In this document: piece after piece, positions 36,889 through 46,488 of the stretch
How the letters are laid out: each line of letters opens with the position of its first letter
Position numbering within the stretch: position 1 is the stretch's first letter
From: an uncultured Pirellula sp.
GTDB taxonomy: Bacteria > Planctomycetota > Planctomycetia > Pirellulales > Pirellulaceae
Direction of reading: 5' to 3'
DNA: 46,958 nucleotides
Assembly: GCA_903892355.1 (NCBI GenBank)
Contig: CAITIE010000066.1
Span: 1-46,958 of the forward strand
Notes under the pieces: generated by a model
Database searches by the model: none
Seen by the model: the letters and a program-made list of their open reading frames with translations, nothing else
Told to the model about the DNA's origin: nothing
Translations under genes and position numbers: made by a program

Positions 36889-38379
36889 ATGCTCCACGCA
36901 CCTAGCGTCCCGCAGTGCTCCAACATCCTGTATTCTTCTAGACGAGTTGTAGCCCGTATCTTACTAGCTGTTGCGAGCCTTCTCGCAATCAACGATCGCC
37001 TAGCGATTGCTGTGGTTCACGACGGGGATCACCCGCCTGGCGTCCGGGCACTAAAGCCAGCTGAGGTTTACGCACCATCGCTCCTTCCCGATCGCATCAT
37101 CCTGACATGGGCGGGCGACCCGACCACCACCCAATCGGTCACATGGCGGACCAGCACCGAGGTCGCCACAGGAAAAGCTCAGATCGCAGAAGCAACTCCA
37201 GGACCCGAGTTTGCGAAGAAAGCAAAGGAGCAAATCGCTGAATCCGTAGCTCTGAAATCCGATCTGAACACGGCTCACTTCCACAGCGTCACGTTTAAAG
37301 AATTAACGCCTGGAACGAAATACGCCTACCGGGTCGGGGACGGCACCAACTGGAGCGAATGGTTCCAATTCACTACCGCAGACGTACTCGAGAAGCCGTT
37401 TTCCTTTATCTATTTTGGAGATGCTCAAAACGATTTGCGATCAATGTGGTCCCGTGTCATCCGCGAAGCTTACAGCGATGCGCCGAAGGCCAAGTTCCTT
37501 CTTCATGCGGGCGATTTGATCAATACGGCGCAGTCCGATGGCGAATGGGGAGAATGGTTTGGAGCTGGTGGGTGGCTTAATGCCATGATCCCTAATGTGC
37601 CAGTCGCGGGAAATCATGAACAGCACAAGCTACCCGAGGGGAAAACCCAACTCACGCACCATTGGCGCCCCCAGTTCACCTTGCCCGAACACGGCCCGGA
37701 AGGGCTCGAGGAATCGTGCTACACGTTTGAATACCAAAATGCTCGATTCATCATCCTCAACAGCAACACAAAAATACCAGAGCAAACCAAATGGCTGGAC
37801 GCCATACTGAGCAAGAACACGAAACCTTGGGTCATCTGCTCGTTCCACCACCCCGTCTTTTCTACGGCGAAGAGTCGCGATAATGCGGCGCTGCGCGAGG
37901 CATGGAAACCTGTGTTGGATAAGTACCGAGTCGATCTCGTGTTGCAAGGACACGACCACTCTTATGGACGTACCGGTTTGGACACTCCGTCCACAGACCC
38001 TGACGCGAAGCCTGCCTCTGCTGTTGAAAACGTTCCGACAGGTGTTACACATCGCGATGATCACCACGGAACCGTCTATGTCGTTTCAGTCAGTGGTCCC
38101 AAGATGTACAACATCACCCAGAAACCTTTCATGGTGCGCATGGGAGAAGACACCCAGCTCTACCAGATCATTACCATCGACGGATTGAAACTCCGTTACG
38201 AAGCCCGCACGGCAAACGGCCAGATCTATGACGCATTCCAACTAGACAAAGCGATCGGCGAACCCAATCGACTGATCGAAATCCAGCCTGAGATCGAAGA
38301 GCGCCGGCGGCCACCCGCAACAGCACCGACCCCGGCGCCATCTTCCAATGCCGAAGCAGCCGCCTCGCCCGTGAAGTAA
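36889..38379 (+). CDS. Exported purple acid phosphatase-like metallophosphoesterase
   Basis: A 496-residue protein with an N-terminal hydrophobic leader (VARILLAVASLLAI). Next comes a purple-acid-phosphatase N-terminal fibronectin-like domain (RIILTWAGDPTTTQSVTWRTS ... YAYRVGDGTNWSEW), then a calcineurin-type catalytic domain. The metal-site motifs are all present: GDAQ (~177), GDL (~206), GNHE (~240), HHP (~319) and GHDHSYGR (~353). The C-terminal ~30 residues are a Pro/Ala-rich tail. Such enzymes hydrolyse phosphomonoesters outside the cytoplasm, often for phosphate scavenging. The start is ATG at 36889 with no strong Shine-Dalgarno. It converges on the photolyase gene with a 45-bp gap. No pho box is evident. 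Confidence 0.88.
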   Translation: MLHAPSVPQCSNILYSSRRVVARILLAVASLLAINDRLAIAVVHDGDHPPGVRALKPAEVYAPSLLPDRIILTWAGDPTTTQSVTWRTSTEVATGKAQIAEATPGPEFAKKAKEQIAESVALKSDLNTAHFHSVTFKELTPGTKYAYRVGDGTNWSEWFQFTTADVLEKPFSFIYFGDAQNDLRSMWSRVIREAYSDAPKAKFLLHAGDLINTAQSDGEWGEWFGAGGWLNAMIPNVPVAGNHEQHKLPEGKTQLTHHWRPQFTLPEHGPEGLEESCYTFEYQNARFIILNSNTKIPEQTKWLDAILSKNTKPWVICSFHHPVFSTAKSRDNAALREAWKPVLDKYRVDLVLQGHDHSYGRTGLDTPSTDPDAKPASAVENVPTGVTHRDDHHGTVYVVSVSGPKMYNITQKPFMVRMGEDTQLYQIITIDGLKLRYEARTANGQIYDAFQLDKAIGEPNRLIEIQPEIEERRRPPATAPTPAPSSNAEAAASPVK

Positions 38380-38424
38380 CCGAACAAGTTCGATTGCTTG
38401 ACTTGCAAACGAACTCTGAAGCCA

Positions 38425-40044
38425 TCAGAAATCTTCCATCCCTGGCAAGCGGGGCTGCTTGTCGTTGTTGTCTTTTCTGCGTTTCACTGCGGGCTTCCGA
38501 ACCGATTTTGGCTTCCCGGTTGAACTCCCTGGTAAAGGATCGCGGAACTGCCGCTTGCGGCTTCCGTGCTTGAGAAAAACCTTCGCCGCTGCATCTTTCG
38601 CTTCGTCGGTTTGACGGATCGCATAAATACGCTCCTTAGCATATCTCACCGCGGTTTTATCGTCGACGATTGGACACGGGTAGTCGACTCCAATCCGACA
38701 GCGATATCGCAATTGGTCACCGATGCTCATTCGATGGGGCTCTGCTAAATAAGCCAACGGCACGTGCTCAAGCTCAGGAACCCATCGTCGGACAAATTCA
38801 CCCGTAGGATCTTGATCAAGCAGTTGCTTGGATGGTGAGTAGATGCGAATCGTGTTGATCCCTGTTACCCCCGATTGCATCTGGCACTGCGAAAAATGAA
38901 TTCCTGGCTCGAAATCGAGGAACTGCCTCGCCAGGAAGATCGATGGCTCACGCCAATGCAACCAAAGATGGTAGGCGGCAAACGACATGAGCATGGCCCG
39001 CATTCGAAAATTGATCCAACGGTGGTGATGCAGGTATCGCATGCAGGCATCGATCATCGGAAAGCCAGTTGTACCCCTCTTCCATGCCTCGAAACGTTCG
39101 TTATTGAATTCATCTTCCCGAAGACCATCGTAAAGTCGGCATAGGTTTTGAAATTCGATCTCAGGTTCCGATTCCAATTTCTGAATGAAGTGACAATGCC
39201 AACTCAATCTCGACATAAACGACTTCAACGACCGGATCTTGGATCTCCCCTGAGACGCATCCGCGTTTCCAAAATCGCAGGTGAGATTTCCCAGCTGCCT
39301 CGCAGTTGCTTGCTGAACTTGTTTGATCGAAAGGTTTCCCCACGCGAGGTAGGGACTCAATCGACTGCAGCTGGATTCCGCAGTGATCGGACTGGACATG
39401 GAGCCTCGGTAGTCACCACCGCGATCTGCGAGGAAGGACTCGAGTGTCGTCGTCGCTGCCGATTCACCTCCTCGCTGAATATCCCCCAGCGCTGTTCCCC
39501 CATTCGGAACAACGTGATCGATCGATGGAACGCTCCCCCAATCGAACCCCTCGGGCACCGTTACATGATCTGGGCATTCCGCTTGTCGTTCCGACATTCG
39601 CCGTGCCCAGGATGCGGCCCACCCGTCGCGGCTCTTCAGTCTGCGGACAACACCATTTTGTGGGTACTCCTTCCATGGAATACCGCAAGTCCTAGCCCAT
39701 CGCGCGACGCGTTGATCACGTTCATAGGTAAGCCAGGTTCCTGTTTCCTCGTGACTCAAAATCGAATCGATAGGCGTCGATTCCGAAATTCGGATAAAAA
39801 CGTCGGGAAGCTCGCCGATTCGGATCGCTAAACGCCCACCCAAACGTCGCAGGTTTTGATCCAATTCGACGAGCGATTGCCGTACGAATTCGAAATGGCT
39901 CACATCATATTCGGGGCTCGACCATAACGAAGGCTCAAAGACATAGATCGGAAGCACGGTGCCTGCCTTCGACCCGAGCAGCAGGGGAAGATGATCCCGA
40001 ATCCGGAGATCACGCTTGAACCATAGTAGTTGTAGACTTGCCAT
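38425..40044 (-). CDS. Cryptochrome / deoxyribodipyrimidine photolyase family protein
   Basis: A 539-residue flavoprotein. The N-terminal photolyase domain opens with LLWFKRDLRIRDHLPL. The C-terminal FAD-binding domain shows the family's core: SRLSPYLAWGNLS, MSRLSWHCHFIQKLE, RGTTGFPMIDACMRYLHH, RWINFRMRAMLMSFAAYHLW (~341) and GVTGINTIRIYSPSKQ (~395). It uses blue/UV-A light to split pyrimidine dimers, or senses light if it is a cryptochrome; these cannot be separated by eye. The last ~60 residues are Lys/Arg-rich and extend past the usual fold, ending PRLPGMEDF, possibly a DNA-binding or interaction tail. It is divergent (154 bp) from the ligase-associated repair operon, which supports a repair role. 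Confidence 0.9.
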   Translation of the reverse strand: MASLQLLWFKRDLRIRDHLPLLLGSKAGTVLPIYVFEPSLWSSPEYDVSHFEFVRQSLVELDQNLRRLGGRLAIRIGELPDVFIRISESTPIDSILSHEETGTWLTYERDQRVARWARTCGIPWKEYPQNGVVRRLKSRDGWAASWARRMSERQAECPDHVTVPEGFDWGSVPSIDHVVPNGGTALGDIQRGGESAATTTLESFLADRGGDYRGSMSSPITAESSCSRLSPYLAWGNLSIKQVQQATARQLGNLTCDFGNADASQGRSKIRSLKSFMSRLSWHCHFIQKLESEPEIEFQNLCRLYDGLREDEFNNERFEAWKRGTTGFPMIDACMRYLHHHRWINFRMRAMLMSFAAYHLWLHWREPSIFLARQFLDFEPGIHFSQCQMQSGVTGINTIRIYSPSKQLLDQDPTGEFVRRWVPELEHVPLAYLAEPHRMSIGDQLRYRCRIGVDYPCPIVDDKTAVRYAKERIYAIRQTDEAKDAAAKVFLKHGSRKRQFRDPLPGSSTGKPKSVRKPAVKRRKDNNDKQPRLPGMEDF

Positions 40045-40198
40045 GGTTGATTATGGCAGCCCGTCAAGTCGCATCGCTTGGCCTCATTGAGTCGCTTTAT
40101 TCTGCATCCCGATTGGGGTGGGATTCTAACCCAGTGCGGTTTACACTGGACACGCCGTACTCGACATCACCTCTGGCTGCACTACTGCCCCACCCCCA

Positions 40199-41293
40199 AT
40201 GCAAGTAACCACTCCCGAGATGGAACCAACTCCGTTTCGACGCGATCTGCTTCGGTTGGAACCTGCGGGTCTGTACTGCCCAGCGGGTGATTTTTTCGTC
40301 GACCCATGGCGTCCTGTCGATACCGCGATCCTGACGCATGGCCATAGCGATCATGCTCGTTTCGGAAGCAAGCGATACTTTGCCGAAGCGTCGAGCGAAT
40401 CCATACTGCGATCCAGGTTAGGAAAGGAGATCGATCTCGCACCGAAGGAGTACGGAGAGCGTTGGAAACTTGGGAATGCTTGGGTGTCCCTTCATCCCGC
40501 CGGGCATCTTCTCGGTTCCGCTCAAATTCGAATCGAAGTTGCTGGGCGAGTCGCTGTCGTTTCCGGCGATTACAAACGGCAACCCGATCCGACCTGCGTA
40601 CCCTTCGAAGTCGTCCCGTGCGATCTGTTCGTCACCGAATCGACGTTCGGATTGCCGGTGTTCCGCTGGCCTTCACCAGAATCGGTCTTTGATTCGATCC
40701 ATCGTTGGTGGCGTGAAAATCAAGCTGCCGGTCGAACAAGTTTATTGATGGCGTATGCGTTAGGGAAATCTCAGCGATTGCTCGCCGGTCTCGATGCATC
40801 GATAGGTCCCATCTGCTTACATGGTGCCGTCCATGGACCAACGCAACTGTACAGGAATCAAGGAGTCTCGTTGCCGGAGACCTTTACAGTCAGCGAAGCC
40901 GCGAAAGATTTCGATTGGTCGCGATGCCTCGTTTTAGCTGTTCCGAGCGCTCAAGGAACCCCATGGTTGCGACGATTCGGTGAGGTTTCTACAGCGATGG
41001 CGTCCGGTTGGATGGCCATCCGAGGAACCAGACGTCGTCGTGCGGTAGATCGTGGGTTTGTGATGTCGGACCACGTCGACTGGCCGAGTCTGCTCCAAAC
41101 AGTGAAGGAAACGTCCGCGACTACGGTTTGGGTAACACACGGGTTTTCGAACGTGGTCGCCCGATACCTGCGAGAACATGGTTTGTCCCCAGGAAATACG
41201 CTGGACGCATCGCCACTCGAAACGCAATTCCAAGGAGACGCAGAAGACTCCGAGGAAATTTCATCGTCTCCTGAGGATGAAACCGGGTCATGA
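40199..41293 (+). CDS. Ligase-associated DNA exonuclease (MBL/beta-CASP-like)
   Basis: A 364-residue metallo-beta-lactamase-fold nuclease. The metal motif THGHSDHARFG (~45) and the later HPAGHLLGSAQIRIE and VVSGDYKRQPDP segments match the ligase-associated DNA exonuclease family. The C-terminal SDHVDWPSLL and WVTHGF complete the fold. It is thought to trim DNA ends before sealing. It is the first gene of a four-gene cassette with ligase, helicase and phosphoesterase; its stop overlaps the ligase start (ATGA). The start is ATG at 40199, with ATG at 40220 seven codons in as an alternative. Assignment rests on the motifs and on the highly characteristic neighbourhood. Confidence 0.93.
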   Translation: MQVTTPEMEPTPFRRDLLRLEPAGLYCPAGDFFVDPWRPVDTAILTHGHSDHARFGSKRYFAEASSESILRSRLGKEIDLAPKEYGERWKLGNAWVSLHPAGHLLGSAQIRIEVAGRVAVVSGDYKRQPDPTCVPFEVVPCDLFVTESTFGLPVFRWPSPESVFDSIHRWWRENQAAGRTSLLMAYALGKSQRLLAGLDASIGPICLHGAVHGPTQLYRNQGVSLPETFTVSEAAKDFDWSRCLVLAVPSAQGTPWLRRFGEVSTAMASGWMAIRGTRRRRAVDRGFVMSDHVDWPSLLQTVKETSATTVWVTHGFSNVVARYLREHGLSPGNTLDASPLETQFQGDAEDSEEISSSPEDETGS

Positions 41294-42870
41294 ACTTTGC
41301 AGAGCTCTACCGACGACTCGATGAATCCAATAAGACGGGTGAGAAACTTTCGTCCCTCGTGGACTATTTTGGTCAAGCTTCCGACGACGATGCCGCTTGG
41401 GCAGTTTTCTTTTTGACCGGTCGGCGACTGCCTCAACCAGCACCCAATAAGATCCTACGGAGTTGGGCCACCGAAGAAGCAAAAATCCCCGATTGGCTGT
41501 TCGAAGAAACCTACGCTTGGGTTGGTGATCTGGCAGAGACCATGAGCTGTATCCTTCCAACCTCAACCTCGAGTGAAGAGATCAGTCTCTCCGACTGGGT
41601 CGACCGTATCCGAAGGCTTCGCGGAATGGATGAATCCGATCAACGAGTGGCCCTCAATGCTCTGTTCGCTCAAACAGATGAACGAGATCGGTTTCCCATG
41701 ATGAAATTGATTACCGGTGCGATGCGGGTTGGGGTCAGCCAAGGGCTCGTCGTTCGCGCACTTGCGAAAGTCAGCGGACTCTCCAATGAAACCATCGCCC
41801 ACCGATTGATGGGGGATTGGGAACCATCCGCGGACGCCTATTCGCGATGGATCGATCCCGATACCGCCGATGCCGATCTTAGTCAGCCGTACCCCTTCGC
41901 GTTGGCCAACCCGGTCGAAGGAGACGTTGCTGCATTGGGTGATGCAAACGCATTCCTTGCCGAATGGAAATGGGACGGTATTCGTTCTCAATTGATTCGT
42001 CGATCCGGCACGACCTATCTCTGGTCCCGCGGTGAGGAACGACTCGACGGCAAGTATCCTGAGATCGAGGCCTCAGCCGCAGACCTATCCCACGATTGCG
42101 TATTGGATGGAGAGATCCTAGGGTGGAAAGAGGACCAACCCTTGCCGTTCGCGGAGTTGCAACGGCGAATAGGTCGAAAAACGATCGGCAAGAAACTCTT
42201 GCTCGAAGTCCCAGTTCGCTTTGTAGCGTTCGATTTGTTGGAGCTCGATGGTGTCGATTGGCGTAGCCGCTCTCAACAGGAAAGGCGAGCCAAACTCGAG
42301 GAAGTTCTCGGGACGGAACAAGGCACCTTTCGTATCTCGGAACAGATCCACGCAACCTCTTGGTCTCAACTCGCTCTCCTTCGAGAAACGGCTCGCGAAC
42401 GAAAAGCAGAAGGATTGATGCTGAAACAAATCGATTCGCCCTACCGAGTCGGACGAGTTCGAGGGCATTGGTGGAAGTGGAAGATTGAGCCATACACCAT
42501 CGACGCTGTATTGATCTATGCGCAACGAGGTCACGGACGCCGCGCTGCCCTGTATACCGATTTCACTTTTGCACTGTGGGATAATGGCGTGCTCGTCCCG
42601 TTTGCCAAAGCCTACTCCGGCCTGACCGATCAAGAACTGACGGAGGTTGACCGTTTTGTCAGGGCGAACACGCAGGAAAAATTCGGCCCAGTACGCAGCG
42701 TAACGCCTCACATAGTGATGGAACTCGCCTTCGAAAACATTCAGCTATCCAATCGCCACAAATCAGGCGTCGCTGTTCGCTTTCCTCGAATCGTTCGTTG
42801 GCGTCACGATAAAACCATCAACGACGCAGATCGCTTAGAAGACCTCAAACGAATGATTTCCCCACGATGA
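41290..42870 (+). CDS. ATP-dependent DNA ligase (ligase-associated cassette)
   Basis: A 526-residue ligase. An N-terminal helical DNA-binding domain (residues ~1-200) precedes the nucleotidyltransferase core. The adenylated lysine is Lys227 in motif I, EWKWDGIR. Later motifs are LWSRGEERLDGKYPEI (III-like), DGEILGW (IIIa-like), AEGLMLKQ (IV/V) and WWKWK (V), followed by an OB-fold domain ending RWRHDKTINDADRLEDLKRM. It seals nicks using ATP and lacks the LigD polymerase and nuclease domains. Both ends overlap neighbours by 4 bp (ATGA), so the three genes are tightly coupled. The cassette is known from many bacteria and is regarded as a DNA-repair module separate from NAD-dependent LigA. Confidence 0.95.
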   Translation: MNFAELYRRLDESNKTGEKLSSLVDYFGQASDDDAAWAVFFLTGRRLPQPAPNKILRSWATEEAKIPDWLFEETYAWVGDLAETMSCILPTSTSSEEISLSDWVDRIRRLRGMDESDQRVALNALFAQTDERDRFPMMKLITGAMRVGVSQGLVVRALAKVSGLSNETIAHRLMGDWEPSADAYSRWIDPDTADADLSQPYPFALANPVEGDVAALGDANAFLAEWKWDGIRSQLIRRSGTTYLWSRGEERLDGKYPEIEASAADLSHDCVLDGEILGWKEDQPLPFAELQRRIGRKTIGKKLLLEVPVRFVAFDLLELDGVDWRSRSQQERRAKLEEVLGTEQGTFRISEQIHATSWSQLALLRETARERKAEGLMLKQIDSPYRVGRVRGHWWKWKIEPYTIDAVLIYAQRGHGRRAALYTDFTFALWDNGVLVPFAKAYSGLTDQELTEVDRFVRANTQEKFGPVRSVTPHIVMELAFENIQLSNRHKSGVAVRFPRIVRWRHDKTINDADRLEDLKRMISPR

Positions 42871-45365
42871 AAGCATCGACCCGAAATCATCGATTAGGTC
42901 CTGCAGAAGCATGGTTTGAAAAATGCGGCTGGAAGCCCTTTGCATTCCAAAAGCAAGCATGGAAGGCCCATCTCGATGGCAAGAGCCAGCTGATTCATTC
43001 CGCGACGGGTACGGGAAAGACGCTGGCCGCTTGGATGGGACCGTTGCTCGACGGCTTGGCCCATCCCATCGATGCTGAATCGTGGATTAAGGTTCGAGGA
43101 AAACCACCTGCTCCACCGCTGATGGCGTTATGGGTCACACCTCTTCGAGCTCTGGCCGGGGACACGTTGTTTTCACTCGAACAAGCGATCGCGGGCATGG
43201 AATTGCCGTGGACGATTGAATCGCGAACCGGGGATACATCGGCCTACATCAAGCAAAGGCAACGGCAGCGATTGCCGACGGTACTCGTCACCACCCCCGA
43301 GAGCCTGACGTTGATGCTGTCGTACCCAGAGTCCTCGGAACATTTTCGATTCCTGCGTTCTGTCGTTATCGACGAGTGGCACGAATTGCTGGGCAGCAAA
43401 CGTGGCGTGCTCCTCGAACTGGCGCTCGGGCGGCTCCGAACGATGCAAAGAGATTTGAGACTAACAGGACTCAGCGCAACACTCGGGAATTTGGAACAAG
43501 CCATGGAGGTCCTCGTCGGTCCTGGATCTGATTCTCCTACTGAAATTATTCATGGTCGATCGGATAAAAAGATGGTCCTGTCAGCGGCCATCCCTGAGAA
43601 TATCGAACGGTTCCCATGGGCTGGGCATTTAGGAACCCGCATGTCCACTCCCGTCGCCCAAGCCATCAACAATGCGGCCACCTCATTAGTTTTCACCAAC
43701 ACTCGCAATCAAACCGAACTTTGGTATCAGCAGCTCTTGCAAAGCGATCCGAACCTAGCTGGACTTTTAGCGCTGCACCATGGCTCTCTCGACTCGGAGG
43801 TCCGCCGCTGGGTGGAAGACGCACTTCGAGCCGAGAAGCTCAAGGCAGTAGTCTGCACGAGCAGCTTGGACCTGGGGGTCGACTTCTCGGCGGTCGATCA
43901 AGTCATTCAAATCGGGTCGCCGAAAGGCGTCGCGCGCTTGCTACAGCGAGCTGGGCGTTCCGGCCACCAACCAGGTGCCGTGAGCCGCTTGCTATTCGTT
44001 CCGACCAATGCGTTGGAGCTGATCGAACTGGCTGCGGCAAGAAAAATGATCCAACGTGAGCAACTCGAAGCTCGAGAACCTGTGGATTCGCCATTGGATT
44101 TATTGGCTCAGCATCTTGTCACCCGAGGGTTAACATCTCCGTACCATCGGGATGAAGTTTTGATCGAGCTTCGACGCACGTTCGCCTTCTCCAAATTGAG
44201 CCGCGAGGAATTGGACTGGGTGATTGCCTTTGCAAAACATGGCGGAGACACGCTATCGCATTATGAGGATTTCAAGCGTCTTGAGGAAAACGACGATGGA
44301 ACGCTCCAAGTTACCAATCCACATACGGCACGGCGACATCGCATGTCGATCGGAACCATTGTCAGCGAAGTAGCCGTCCAGGTCCGGTACATGACTGGCA
44401 AGAACATCGGAACCGTCGAGGAAGGTTTTATCTCCAAGATCAAGCCGGGCGATCGTTTCTTGTTAGCAGGTCGATTGCTCGAGTTCGTGCATCTCCGCGA
44501 TTCGATCGCTTGGGTGAAGAAAAGCAAAGGGACTCCGACGACAGTGCCGCGGTGGGTCGGGGGACGCATGCCGTTATCGAGCCAGTTGTCGCAAGGGATC
44601 CGCGAGCAGATCGAAGCCGCATCCGATGGAGTCTTTGAAGGAGTGGAAATGAAGGCGGTGCGATCCATCCTCGAACTACAACGTCGGTGGAGTCGCCTAC
44701 CCAAAGCGAATGAACTATTGATCGAACAGATTCGGACCCGTGATGGATATCAATTGTTCTTTTTTCCATTCGAAGGACGATTGGTTCACGAAGGCTTAGC
44801 GACAATTTTGGCGCATCGGCTAAGTCGCAATCGCAAGATCACCTTTTCGATGGCCGCAAATGACTACGGTTTTGTGCTGCAGTCTGCCAGCGACCCGAAT
44901 GTCACGTTCGATGAAATGCGATCGCTGTTTTCCAAGGAAGGATTGCTAGACGATATCTCAGCCGGTTTGAATGCGACCGAAATGGCGAAACGGCAATTCC
45001 GAGAGACCGCACGCATCGCCGGCTTGATCCACGTCGGGTATCCTGGCGAGAAGAGGTCTGGTCGCCACCTTCAAGCATCGAGCGATCTCATTTTTGATGT
45101 TTTCCAAGAGTACGATCCAAACAACTTGCTCCTTCAACAGGCTCGCAAGGAAGTGCTGCGCAATCAATTGGAGTGGGAACGATTGCAGCGAACTCTCGAT
45201 CGTATCCATCAGTGCGAGATCGTGTGGACCAATCCGCTGAGACCAACGCCTCTGGCGTTTGCGTTATTGGTCGATCGACTCCGAGAGCGATTGAGCACAG
45301 AAACACTTGCGGACCGAGTGAAGCGCATGCAGGCAGATCTTGAGCGAGCGGCGGACGCGAAGTAG
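42867..45365 (+). CDS. Ligase-associated DEXH-box helicase (Lhr-like)
   Basis: An 832-residue superfamily 2 helicase. Motifs in order: FQKQAWKAHLDGKSQLIHSA then Walker A TGTGKT (~49); VTPLRAL; VTTPESLTLML; DEWHELLGSKRG (DEWH, ~168); LTGLSATLGN; FTNTRNQTELWYQ; LALHHGSLD; VVCTSSLDLGVDFS; and QRAGRSGHQPG. After ~400 residues comes the long Lhr-type winged-helix/beta-barrel region, including GTIVSEVAVQVRYMTGKNIGTVEEGF. Lhr-like proteins unwind DNA or RNA:DNA hybrids; this subfamily is defined by its link to the ligase cassette. Its ATG overlaps the ligase stop. The shorter length compared with full Lhr (~1500) is normal for the ligase-associated group. Confidence 0.95.
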   Translation: MKASTRNHRLGPAEAWFEKCGWKPFAFQKQAWKAHLDGKSQLIHSATGTGKTLAAWMGPLLDGLAHPIDAESWIKVRGKPPAPPLMALWVTPLRALAGDTLFSLEQAIAGMELPWTIESRTGDTSAYIKQRQRQRLPTVLVTTPESLTLMLSYPESSEHFRFLRSVVIDEWHELLGSKRGVLLELALGRLRTMQRDLRLTGLSATLGNLEQAMEVLVGPGSDSPTEIIHGRSDKKMVLSAAIPENIERFPWAGHLGTRMSTPVAQAINNAATSLVFTNTRNQTELWYQQLLQSDPNLAGLLALHHGSLDSEVRRWVEDALRAEKLKAVVCTSSLDLGVDFSAVDQVIQIGSPKGVARLLQRAGRSGHQPGAVSRLLFVPTNALELIELAAARKMIQREQLEAREPVDSPLDLLAQHLVTRGLTSPYHRDEVLIELRRTFAFSKLSREELDWVIAFAKHGGDTLSHYEDFKRLEENDDGTLQVTNPHTARRHRMSIGTIVSEVAVQVRYMTGKNIGTVEEGFISKIKPGDRFLLAGRLLEFVHLRDSIAWVKKSKGTPTTVPRWVGGRMPLSSQLSQGIREQIEAASDGVFEGVEMKAVRSILELQRRWSRLPKANELLIEQIRTRDGYQLFFFPFEGRLVHEGLATILAHRLSRNRKITFSMAANDYGFVLQSASDPNVTFDEMRSLFSKEGLLDDISAGLNATEMAKRQFRETARIAGLIHVGYPGEKRSGRHLQASSDLIFDVFQEYDPNNLLLQQARKEVLRNQLEWERLQRTLDRIHQCEIVWTNPLRPTPLAFALLVDRLRERLSTETLADRVKRMQADLERAADAK

Positions 45366-45385
45366 GAATTCGAAGTAAGAAATCT

Positions 45386-46054
45386 ATGAACGGACATCGA
45401 CTGCAACTCGCTGGAACAAGTCTATTGCTCCATCCCTCGGGAGCCGCGTTTTGGGAAGAGGAGAGCACCCTATTTGTGGCAGACCTCCACTTGGGGAAAA
45501 GCACCTCGTTTCGACGCGGGGGGATTCCCATACCATCGGGGTCGACAACCCGTACTATCGACCGATTGCTCGATTGCATCGAGGCCCTGAATGCCAGTCG
45601 CCTTATCGTTCTCGGCGATTTGGTCCATGCTCGTTGCAGTTGGGATAACGAGCTCCAGGAAGGCCTGGCACGCCTGAGCGATCGCTTGGAAGAGGGTAAT
45701 TTCCTATTGGTCGAGGGGAACCATGATTTGGGGTCTCGCAGCAGATGGGAAGCGTTTTCAATCCAAAGGTACGATGCTCCACATCACGTCGATCCCTGGA
45801 CGTTGATCCATGATGAGTCGACCGAACGTCCGAAGAGCAGCAGCGACGATGCGGTGTACCTCGCTGGTCATCTTCATCCGGCGATTAAACTCAGCCGATC
45901 CGGAGAAACGATACGACTTCGTTGCTTTAGCTTGTACAACAACTGTCTCACCCTCGCCGCATTCGGTTCTTTCACAGGCGCTAAAACGATCACTCCACAA
46001 TCAGGGCAAACGATCTACGCCATTGTTGATGAGGAAGTTCTCGCACTCGCGTAG
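45386..46054 (+). CDS. pdeM: Ligase-associated metallophosphoesterase (PdeM-type)
   Basis: A 222-residue calcineurin-fold phosphoesterase. Metal-binding motifs are FVADLHLGKSTSFRR (~30), VLGDLVHAR (~74), VEGNHDLGSR (~112) and YLAGHLHPAIKL (~155). This matches the ligase-associated DNA damage response endonuclease PdeM family, always found with the exonuclease, ligase and helicase genes. It begins 20 bp after the helicase stop with no strong Shine-Dalgarno and closes the cassette. A short hairpin (ATTGC-TTC-GCAAT, 46060-46072) followed by an A/T-rich stretch lies just after the stop and might aid termination, but the stem is only 5 bp. Confidence 0.93.
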   Translation: MNGHRLQLAGTSLLLHPSGAAFWEEESTLFVADLHLGKSTSFRRGGIPIPSGSTTRTIDRLLDCIEALNASRLIVLGDLVHARCSWDNELQEGLARLSDRLEEGNFLLVEGNHDLGSRSRWEAFSIQRYDAPHHVDPWTLIHDESTERPKSSSDDAVYLAGHLHPAIKLSRSGETIRLRCFSLYNNCLTLAAFGSFTGAKTITPQSGQTIYAIVDEEVLALA

Positions 46055-46488
46055 CCAACATTGCTTCGCAATTAATTTTATTGCATCGATAGATCAAATC
46101 TGTTTGCGGTTATTCCAAAAACCCCTATTCGCCTTTCGCATGTCGGACTCTTTGTACCATAGTCATGCTTTTGGTTTTGTAGCTTGTCGTGGAGGTAATG
46201 CTCGATTGATTTCTGCATCACCTGTCTGGATTGTGCGAGCCTATCGGTTGCCTTCTAGGTACCGACACAATGGCAGACACACGAGTGGTTCCGTCAGAGA
46301 TTTCGATTCGCCAATTTACGATGGGAACAGCCATGGACCACGCGAAGACGCAAAGACGCGAAGAAATCAAAACTTGGGGGCCTGATCGAACCGAAGATCG
46401 CGCAGATCCACGCAAATCTTCACCATTCCAACTTCTTCGATTCTCGCTCTGGATCTCGGCCCCGTCAACTAGAAACGCAGGCAGTACC
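46055..46488. other. Gene-free stretch with a purine-rich degenerate repeat
   Basis: No ORF here has protein-like composition. Positions 46337-46365 hold a GACGC/GAAGA-rich block (ACCACGCGAAGACGCAAAGA, then CGCGAAGAA). It resembles 'accacgaagacgcgaag' intergenic repeats that I recall from planctomycete and other environmental genomes. Nothing else is recognisable. Confidence 0.5.

Noticed and set aside
42118-42711. 197-codon minus-strand ORF opposite the DNA ligase
   Set aside because: It lies wholly across the ligase catalytic and OB-fold region, whose motifs are intact on the plus strand.
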